Shown: one piece after another, positions 22,562 through 27,314 of the stretch
Position numbering within the stretch: the stretch's first letter is position 1
Layout of the letters: each line of letters opens with the position of its first letter
DNA from: Candidatus Omnitrophota bacterium
GTDB lineage: Bacteria > Omnitrophota > Gorgyraeia > JABMRG01
Direction of reading: 5' to 3'
NCBI GenBank assembly: GCA_013202935.1
Contig: JABMRG010000122.1
Span: 1 to 27,314 of the forward strand
DNA: 27,314 nucleotides
Notes under the pieces: model-generated
Database searches by the model: none
What the model saw: the letters and a program-made list of their open reading frames with translations, nothing else
Told to the model about the DNA's origin: nothing
Position numbers and translations under genes: made by a program

Positions 22562-22786
22562 CTATTCCTTTTTCTCTTCGTTCTTTGTCTCTTCGCTCTT
22601 TTTAGCAGTCAGAGAGTCTTTTATCTCTGAAATTCCAGCTATAACTGCTATAAGGCCGCCTAATATCAAGATCAATGTCGCCAAAAACTGTAAACCCAAT
22701 AAGAATGCTTCATTAAAAACAAATATAAACACAACACCAACGACTACACAAGCCGTTCCTATTATAATACTTAAGATTTTTCCCAT
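22562..22786 (-). CDS. Small two-helix membrane protein, family not recognised
   Basis: 74 residues. Two membrane helices (about 5-24 and 29-52, rich in Ile, Val and Gly) are followed by a charged tail, ISEIKDSLTAKKSEETKNEE, that is probably cytoplasmic. No conserved motif is recognised. GGGAGGT and a nearer AGGAAAG precede the ATG. It has its own extended -10 promoter (22831-22859) and terminator (22507-22540). Real coding is supported by these signals and by the clean hydrophobic/charged segregation. Confidence 0.72.
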   Translation of the reverse strand: MGKILSIIIGTACVVVGVVFIFVFNEAFLLGLQFLATLILILGGLIAVIAGISEIKDSLTAKKSEETKNEEKKE

Positions 22787-22830
22787 CTTTCCTATACCTC
22801 CCTTATTTTTGAGTTTATTCTGTGAAAATG

Positions 22831-22859
22831 ATTATATCAACACCTCCCAAAAAAAGCAA
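22831..22859 (-). promoter_or_regulatory. Extended -10 promoter of the small membrane-protein gene
   Basis: On the minus strand TATAAT (22831-22836, perfect) is preceded by TGA, an extended -10. TTGCTT (22854-22859, 3/6) lies 17 bases upstream. It faces away from bioY across the 201-base divergent gap (22787-22987). Confidence 0.6.
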
Positions 22860-22936
22860 GGAAAATTTGAGGCTAACGCTTGTTTTCCGCAGTGGACAAA
22901 AGGGTACAAGCAAGTTTTTATACCTTCAAAAAGATA

Positions 22937-22965
22937 TTGACATAAACTTTATTTTAAGGTAAGCT
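22937..22965 (+). promoter_or_regulatory. Possible promoter of bioY
   Basis: TTGACA (22937-22942, perfect) with TAAGCT (22960-22965) 17 bases downstream. The -10 match is poor (3/6), so start-site placement is uncertain. No palindrome matching the classical BirA biotin operator was found around it. Confidence 0.4.
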
Positions 22966-22987
22966 TCTATTCTAAAAGGAGATAAAG

Positions 22988-23572
22988 ATGGGTGCTTCTG
23001 TAGCTTTAACCTTAACAAAGAGAGAGATTATACAGGATAGGCTCGCAATTACGTGCATAGGTACTATAAGCTTTGTCTTGCTGACCGCGTTGGGCGCATA
23101 TATCTATATACCACTCGGGTTTACCCCAGTCCCTATAACTTTACAGACATTTTTTGTTCTTCTTTCAGGCGCCTTACTCGGAAGAAGGCTGGGCTCTTTA
23201 TCACAAGGTATCTATCTTCTTCTGGGTGGCCTGGGGCTTCCCATATTCTTATCAGGAGCCTTTGGGTTCTATTATATCCTTGGGCCTACTGGTGGTTATT
23301 TAGTGGGATTTGTAGCAGCATCCTATATTATAGGAAGAATGCTTAAAAATAGTGAGTCCACAGCAGCTATATTGAGCGCATTGATTGTGGGAGAGCTTGT
23401 AATACTTTTTTGCGGTGCGGGCTGGTTAAAATTTGGGCTTGGCCTTGGTACGCGCAAGGCGTTCTACCTTGGTGTCTTACCCTTTGTTCCTGCTGATACT
23501 ATAAAGATTATAGTAGCAGCGTTTATCTGCAGGAAATACCTTCAACGTTCTAAACAACTCTTCTATAATTAG
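22988..23572 (+). CDS. bioY: Biotin transporter BioY (ECF substrate-binding subunit)
   Basis: 194 residues with six predicted membrane helices. Family landmarks are FTPVPITLQTFFVLLSGALLG (written in parts: FTPVPITLQTF, LLSGALLG), QGIYLLLGGLGLPIF, the glycine-rich ILGPTGGYLVGF, and LPFVPADTIKIIVAA near the C terminus. It binds and imports biotin across the inner membrane, alone or with an ECF energising module that is not in this window. AAAGGAG lies six bases before the ATG. Biotin is the cofactor of acetyl-CoA carboxylase, whose alpha subunit gene is at 9203-10171. The stop is one base from the convergent ferredoxin stop, leaving no room for a terminator. Confidence 0.93.
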   Translation: MGASVALTLTKREIIQDRLAITCIGTISFVLLTALGAYIYIPLGFTPVPITLQTFFVLLSGALLGRRLGSLSQGIYLLLGGLGLPIFLSGAFGFYYILGPTGGYLVGFVAASYIIGRMLKNSESTAAILSALIVGELVILFCGAGWLKFGLGLGTRKAFYLGVLPFVPADTIKIIVAAFICRKYLQRSKQLFYN

Positions 23573-23573
23573 G

Positions 23574-23753
23574 TTATTCGCTGACCTTTATAGCCTCAAC
23601 TGGGCAGCTTGATGCTACTTCATTAATGTCACAGTCACAGTTACCTTCTTTTACATGTGCTAGATTATCATCGCCCATCTCAAACTTATCTGCGCACATG
23701 CTTTCACACAAACCGCAACCTGTGCATAATGCTCCATCTATAGTAATCGCCAT
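23574..23753 (-). CDS. Small [4Fe-4S] ferredoxin
   Basis: 59 residues, beginning MAITIDGALCTGCGLC. C10, C13 and C16 form the CxxCxxC motif and C50 in SSCPVEAI is the fourth ligand, as in single-cluster ferredoxins of the Thermotoga/Desulfovibrio type. Extra cysteines C20, C39 and C41 could form a disulfide. The acidic middle (KFEMGDDN) is typical. It would be a cytoplasmic electron carrier. AAGGAGG lies shortly before the ATG, which overlaps the stop of the TlpA-like gene by one base (TAATG), so the two are translationally coupled. Why a cytoplasmic ferredoxin is coupled to a periplasmic thiol protein is not clear. Confidence 0.9.
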   Translation of the reverse strand: MAITIDGALCTGCGLCESMCADKFEMGDDNLAHVKEGNCDCDINEVASSCPVEAIKVSE

Positions 23754-24262
23754 TATCTTACCTCCTTCACTACATCTTCAATTATACCTGACGGTACCTT
23801 GTGCCCTTTATATCTTATTACACCATCCTTATCAATTATTATAATAGTGGGCACACCCACTACTCTGTATTGCGTTGCGATGCTTCCATCAGGGTCAAGC
23901 AAAACCCTGTACGGTATCCCATGCTCTTTATCAAAGGCCTCCACATCCTCTTTTCTCTCCCGAATATAGACCGCCACTACCTCTAACCCCTTATCTTTAT
24001 AGTCATTGTAGGCTTTTTTTATCTCGGGTATCATAGTAATGCAATAAGGGCACCAGGTAGTAGTAAATTCTAAGAATACAGCCTTGCCTGAAAAATCATT
24101 TAACGAAACATCATTACCATGAAGATCTTTGAGGGTAAAGCCCAGGGCCTTCTCTTCTTTGGAAGCTGCTACTGTCGCAGCCCCTGGTTTTTGCGCTGAA
24201 CATGAGACGGATAAAAAGCATACGGCTGGCAACACCATTAAAGCCAAAATAAGTCTTTTCAT
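23753..24262 (-). CDS. TlpA/ResA-like thiol-disulfide lipoprotein
   Basis: 169 residues. The N terminus carries a lipobox LSVSC (Cys21), so the protein is anchored on the periplasmic side. The thioredoxin-like domain (about 36-169) has the active site WCPYC (70-74), preceded by FLEFTTT, and the cis-Pro loop VGVPTIIIID. It should reduce or oxidise thiols outside the cytoplasm, for example in cytochrome c maturation or repair. The gene one base upstream encodes a CcdA/DsbD-type membrane electron carrier that would keep it reduced. AGAGG precedes the ATG. Confidence 0.92.
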   Translation of the reverse strand: MKRLILALMVLPAVCFLSVSCSAQKPGAATVAASKEEKALGFTLKDLHGNDVSLNDFSGKAVFLEFTTTWCPYCITMIPEIKKAYNDYKDKGLEVVAVYIRERKEDVEAFDKEHGIPYRVLLDPDGSIATQYRVVGVPTIIIIDKDGVIRYKGHKVPSGIIEDVVKEVR

Positions 24263-24263
24263 A

Positions 24264-24962
24264 TTAAAGCCTCTTTCCTGCCATAATTATAAAATACTCG
24301 GCACATATTATCAATATAATACCAAAGACCCTCTTAATAATATTTAACCATTTTCCGGATTTAGGCAAAGAAGATAACAACCCTGTGAATGTACCAACCA
24401 CTATTAAGATAAGGCCCATGCCTAAGGCGAATGTAAAAAGCAATGAGACTCCAAAAAGAATATTCTGCTTGCTTGCAACATAAGCAAGGACAGCGCCAAG
24501 CACGGGTGCTGTGCACGGCCCTACTATAAACCCGCTCGATATACCGATTATAAGTGCCCCCAGTATTCCCCTTCTCTTGCCTGTCCCGTGAGATTTTAAG
24601 AAACCTGGTATGGGCAAGGTAAATACATCCATCATAGAAAGCCCTAAGAGTAAGAATATATTGCCGATAATAAGGTATGTCCAGGGACTTGTTGTTATCT
24701 CGCCAAACAGCCTGCCTGTCAACGCTGCAAATGCCCCCAGGGCCGAGTAGGCAATAGCTATGCCCAATACATAAAATATTGACAGAAGAAAACCTCTGCT
24801 TTTTGCTTTAGCTGAACTTGCTCCGATAAAACCGACTGCTATGGGAATGAGCGGATATACGCAGGGTGTAAGGCTTATCAGTACACCGCCTAAGAAAACA
24901 AAGAGGTAATGTAATAATGATATATTCTCAAAACTTATCTCAGGAAAAATTGTCTCTAGCAT
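24264..24962 (-). CDS. CcdA/DsbD-type membrane thiol electron transporter
   Basis: 232 residues with six to seven membrane helices, similar to CcdA or to the transmembrane domain of DsbD. Its paired redox cysteines are visible in LISLTPCVYPLIPI (helix 1) and VGPCTAPVLGAVLAY (helix 4). A glycine-rich GFIGASSAKAKSRGF loop joins the first two helices. It would pass reducing power from cytoplasmic thioredoxin to the TlpA-like lipoprotein encoded next. The ATG overlaps the stop of the treT-like gene by one base (TAATG). No c-type cytochrome gene is seen in the window. Confidence 0.9.
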   Translation of the reverse strand: MLETIFPEISFENISLLHYLFVFLGGVLISLTPCVYPLIPIAVGFIGASSAKAKSRGFLLSIFYVLGIAIAYSALGAFAALTGRLFGEITTSPWTYLIIGNIFLLLGLSMMDVFTLPIPGFLKSHGTGKRRGILGALIIGISSGFIVGPCTAPVLGAVLAYVASKQNILFGVSLLFTFALGMGLILIVVGTFTGLLSSLPKSGKWLNIIKRVFGIILIICAEYFIIMAGKRL

Positions 24963-26206
24963 TATAGTGAAATAATATCGCCTTTGTTAAATAAGGCAAG
25001 CACTAAAAGCATATGCTCTCTTATCAGGCGCGTTATTAGAAAATTGCGTTTTATGTGTGTCTTGCCATTATGTGAAAGCCTCTTGGCATAGGCAGGATTA
25101 TGTAAAAACTGTCTTATATGTAGCGCAGTACCTTCTATAGAATGTGAGAGAAGTCCGCTATATTTATTCTTTATCTGTAAAGGTATACCACCAACCGCAG
25201 ATGCGACAACAGGCTTTCCTTTCCATAGTGCCTCAGTTACAGTAAGGGCAAACCCCTCCTTAATGGACTTCTGAACCACTACTGAGGAGGCGCGCTGTAG
25301 GGCATTTACCTCTACATCATTACGCTCTGGAGGAATAAGTAGTATATGCACATCATCAAGTCCTTCAGCCTTCTCTTTTACCTCATTTAGTACCTTTGCC
25401 CCTTCAGGGTCATCTGCTGCACTGTTTCCTACAAATACAAGCTGCGCATCTACATACTTTTTAACTAGCTTAAACGCTTCGACTAGGCCAAGCGGGTCTT
25501 TTAGATAATCATATCTTGAGACTTGAGTAATTATAGGCTTATTCTTATTTATGCCATATTTGGCAAGGGTTTTGTCTATATCTTGTTTACCTAATGGTTT
25601 GTTCTTATCGCTCAAAGGGTCTATGGCGGGACAGATTAAAAACTGTGGTATCTTAAGAGGACGTGTAAACTTAGGGCTTGAGAATATTGAACCATCATAA
25701 CCTTCTACAAATGTCGATAAAAAATCCCATACCCTTTCGTTTGGCGATGATACATCGATGTGGCATCTCCATGCCCATTTTGTATTTTTAAACTTCTTCT
25801 TATTCTGAATAAGCGCTATAGGCTGGGGGTCATGCACAAATACAACATCACCTTTAATCTTAGTATTCTGGTTATATTCTCTGGCAGTCTCTAAATATAT
25901 ATCAAAGTCCCTATCTACCAGGATCTCTGATCTTCCATGAAGCGCATTATGAAATTTCTTTGTTACATTGAAAAACTCCGGGTTTCCTTCTATCGTATCC
26001 CACTCTATATCTACTCCGAGCTCCTTCATCAAAGGGACTATGCGGTTGAGCATCTCTGCTACACCACCACCTACCTTTGTTGAGTTTATATGCTGGATCT
26101 TTTTGCCCTTTAGATGAGAGGCTAATAGCTTAAGCTCATCAATAGTACTCTCACCCACAATAGGTATATAATCTTCGAGTGTCGGCGCTGTATTACTTTT
26201 TGGCAT
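24962..26206 (-). CDS. treT: Trehalose synthase-like GT4 glycosyltransferase (TreT)
   Basis: 414 residues from the ATG at 26206. A TTG start at 26224 is possible, but GGGAG seven bases before the ATG favours the shorter form. The first domain shows INSTKVGGGVAEMLNRIVPL and VVFVHDPQPIAL, both typical of TreT. The second domain shows ITQVSRYDYLKDPLGLVEAF, SIKEGFALTVTEALWKGKP with the retaining GT4 Glu pair, and VVASAVGGIPLQI. TreT joins glucose to NDP-glucose to give trehalose, a cytoplasmic compatible solute. The gene overlaps the DUF5752-like gene by 14 bases. Other GT4 activities cannot be excluded. Confidence 0.85.
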   Translation of the reverse strand: MPKSNTAPTLEDYIPIVGESTIDELKLLASHLKGKKIQHINSTKVGGGVAEMLNRIVPLMKELGVDIEWDTIEGNPEFFNVTKKFHNALHGRSEILVDRDFDIYLETAREYNQNTKIKGDVVFVHDPQPIALIQNKKKFKNTKWAWRCHIDVSSPNERVWDFLSTFVEGYDGSIFSSPKFTRPLKIPQFLICPAIDPLSDKNKPLGKQDIDKTLAKYGINKNKPIITQVSRYDYLKDPLGLVEAFKLVKKYVDAQLVFVGNSAADDPEGAKVLNEVKEKAEGLDDVHILLIPPERNDVEVNALQRASSVVVQKSIKEGFALTVTEALWKGKPVVASAVGGIPLQIKNKYSGLLSHSIEGTALHIRQFLHNPAYAKRLSHNGKTHIKRNFLITRLIREHMLLVLALFNKGDIISL

Positions 26207-26882
26207 ATTGCAACTCCCGTTCAATGCTGTTTTCTATTATATTAATGATATGGCTTCTTAACCCTTCCAATGTATATGTGTAAGGATCAAAATCGCTAAG
26301 TTGCAAAGCCAGCTTTGTATACCCCAAGGTAGTCTCTATCCAGTTTGAAAAGTCGTTTACCCCCTTCTCAAGCCTTAAGCGTGAATTAAAGATGTGAAAA
26401 TCTATTGAACGTATTGTCACCTTCCTAAGGGCTTCGACCATCTCATCAAGGTTATGCGCAACATAAGGGGTAGGCAAGATAACACTTCGTGATTTAGTAA
26501 AATCAAACTCCTTGCCTGCCGGGGCATTCCTGAGCTCTTTGGCATCAAAAAGGTGCGCTTCTATCACCTCTATCAGCTTCTCCCTCAGCTGCCTGATAGT
26601 ATGGAACTGGCATATATCTATGCTACCCAATCGCTCTCCAAGGGCATCCTCACCAAGCGCCGTAGTAACCCAGTATGCAAACGCGTTTGGAGGCTCTGGT
26701 GATAAAAACTGATGCTGCTGTAAGAAAACATGTGTATGGTAGTATATTACAGAACCTGGTACTTCTTTTATGATACTTACCAGCTCACGTGCATTACGTG
26801 CCTTGAGGCCTGTGGATTCACGCAATTCAAGGTGCGTCTTAAAATAGAATGGATTCTTTGTCTTCTTTTGTCTTTTAAGCAT
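26193..26882 (-). CDS. DUF5752-like protein next to trehalose synthase
   Basis: 229 residues from the ATG at 26882. The reading frame extends further upstream to 26963, but that part overlaps the preceding gene by 88 bases. The 26882 start gives an 8-base overlap and begins MLKRQKKTKNPFYFKTHLEL, so it is preferred. No signal or membrane segment is present. Two similar-looking halves are seen: ARELVSIIKEVPGSVIYYHTHVFL with AYWVTTALGEDALGERLGSID, and EMVEALRKVTIRSIDFHIFNSRLRL with NWIETTLGYTKLALQLSDFD. This hints at an internal duplication. I recognise it as a DUF5752-like family often beside sugar glycosyltransferases; its function is unknown. Confidence 0.7.
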   Translation of the reverse strand: MLKRQKKTKNPFYFKTHLELRESTGLKARNARELVSIIKEVPGSVIYYHTHVFLQQHQFLSPEPPNAFAYWVTTALGEDALGERLGSIDICQFHTIRQLREKLIEVIEAHLFDAKELRNAPAGKEFDFTKSRSVILPTPYVAHNLDEMVEALRKVTIRSIDFHIFNSRLRLEKGVNDFSNWIETTLGYTKLALQLSDFDPYTYTLEGLRSHIINIIENSIERELQYAKK

Positions 26883-27314
26883 TTTTAGATAAGTTCTCTT
26901 TCTGTTTAAGAAGCTGCCTAGCATAGCGTGACTTGAGACTACCCATCTTCTCCTTAACCTCATTAAGCTTCTTATCGAGCTCCTTAAGAGACATCATGTT
27001 TATCTTTTTGCGCTTCTTGTCTTTTGCATCACCTTCGGCTTTTGGTGGTTCTGCTGGTTTTTCCCCCTCCGGGGATTTCGCTTCTGCCTTTGGAGCTTCA
27101 GCTGGTTTTGTTTCAGCTTCCGGTGGTGCTGCAGGTTTTTCCCCCTCCGGGGATTTCGCTTCTGCTTTGGGCTCCTCTGCAGGCTTATCTTCTTTTTTAT
27201 CTTCTGCCTTAGGTTTTTCTTCTTGCTTAGGTTTTGGAGCCTCAGCCGGTTTTTCTTCTTTTTTCTTCTCGACCTTGGATTTCTCCTCTGCCTTAGGAGT
27301 CTCCTCTTTAGAAG
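26875..27314 (-). CDS. C-terminal part of a Lys/Glu/Ala/Pro-rich protein (start outside window)
   Basis: 145 residues are visible before the TAA at 26875-26877; the start lies beyond the right edge. The first two-thirds is low-complexity and probably unfolded, built from EKPAE, KAEAK and KSPEGEKPA units. A 14-residue unit PKAEAKSPEGEKPA occurs twice, 26 residues apart. The last 45 residues (KKRKKINMMSLKELDKKLNEVKEK onward in part) are basic and helical, probably a short coiled coil. No family is recognised. Composition recalls histone H1-like or TonB-type linker proteins, but neither is supported. It overlaps the DUF5752-like gene by eight bases, so it belongs to that operon. Confidence 0.75.
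   Translation of the reverse strand, partial: SKEETPKAEEKSKVEKKKEEKPAEAPKPKQEEKPKAEDKKEDKPAEEPKAEAKSPEGEKPAAPPEAETKPAEAPKAEAKSPEGEKPAEPPKAEGDAKDKKRKKINMMSLKELDKKLNEVKEKMGSLKSRYARQLLKQKENLSKNA
27056..27165. repeat. Pair of identical 32-bp direct repeats inside the low-complexity gene
   Basis: Positions 27056-27087 and 27134-27165 are identical, with a 78-bp period (26 codons), so the reading frame is kept. They encode the AEAKSPEGEK segment. The identity at nucleotide level, including third codon positions, points to a recent in-frame duplication or gene conversion. Confidence 0.85.

Noticed and set aside
22787..22987. BirA biotin operator before bioY
   Set aside because: No TTGTAAAC-type palindrome with the expected spacing is present in the divergent gap.
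26883..26963. Longer N terminus for the DUF5752-like protein
   Set aside because: It would overlap the upstream reading frame by 88 bases, and the extra residues come from antiphase reading of that gene's Lys/Arg-rich end.
27056..27165. CRISPR-like repeats
   Set aside because: Only two copies, inside a coding frame with a 78-bp codon-multiple period; no array and no cas genes.
27024..27212. Plus-strand ORF of Leu/Pro-rich repeats near the right edge
   Set aside because: It is the antisense reading of the repetitive Lys/Glu/Ala/Pro gene; the repeat makes an open frame on both strands.

Overview
The window looks like a chromosomal segment of an uncultured Gram-negative bacterium. It has roughly 40% GC by eye, short intergenic gaps and many stop/start overlaps of the TAATG or ATGA kind. 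A TonB-dependent receptor with a C-terminal Phe, a beta-barrel protein, an Mla-type lipid transport set, lipoproteins with lipoboxes and a periplasmic L,D-transpeptidase show an outer membrane. The mix (KamA, TreT with a DUF5752-like protein, CHASE2/SpoIIE phosphatase, RAYT transposase) resembles genomes of the Omnitrophota/PVC-like candidate phyla. That placement is a guess from gene content, not a phylogenetic result.

Layout. Positions 1-136 are non-coding and hold a 23-base block matching the 3' end of a tRNA-Leu, without the rest of the tRNA. A STAS gene (137-502, +) converges on, and overlaps by 4 nt, a very long run of minus-strand genes from 16873 down to 499. In transcription order this run is purH, folC, mnmE, folE, pilZ-domain gene, DUF212/PAP2-like gene, LysM-L,D-transpeptidase, accA, an RsbW-like kinase, a STAS protein, mlaE, mlaF, mlaD, a FecR-domain protein, a beta-barrel protein, a CHASE2-SpoIIE phosphatase and a BtuB-like TonB receptor. 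Promoter-like sequences lie before purH, before the PilZ gene and before the TonB receptor gene.

A REP-associated tyrosine transposase flanked by perfect 25-bp inverted repeats (16959-17755) sits between the purH promoter and the stop codon of a coiled-coil lipoprotein gene. Upstream of that lie lysine 2,3-aminomutase (kamA) and two tandem D-Ala-D-Ala-ligase-like ATP-grasp genes. Next come two small membrane-protein genes, each with its own promoter and rho-independent terminator, and a plus-strand bioY. The right end is a minus-strand operon: a Lys/Glu/Ala/Pro-rich protein (cut by the window edge), a DUF5752-like protein, treT-like trehalose synthase, CcdA/DsbD-like membrane protein, TlpA-like lipoprotein and a small ferredoxin.

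How the genes may work together. The two STAS proteins, the RsbW-like kinase and the SpoIIE-type phosphatase supply every part of a partner-switching circuit except an evident sigma factor. They are interleaved with Mla lipid-transport and envelope-sensor genes. KamA plus two ATP-grasp ligases suggests formation of beta-lysine and its ligation into an unknown product. No CRISPR array, intact tRNA, rRNA or recognisable riboswitch was seen.
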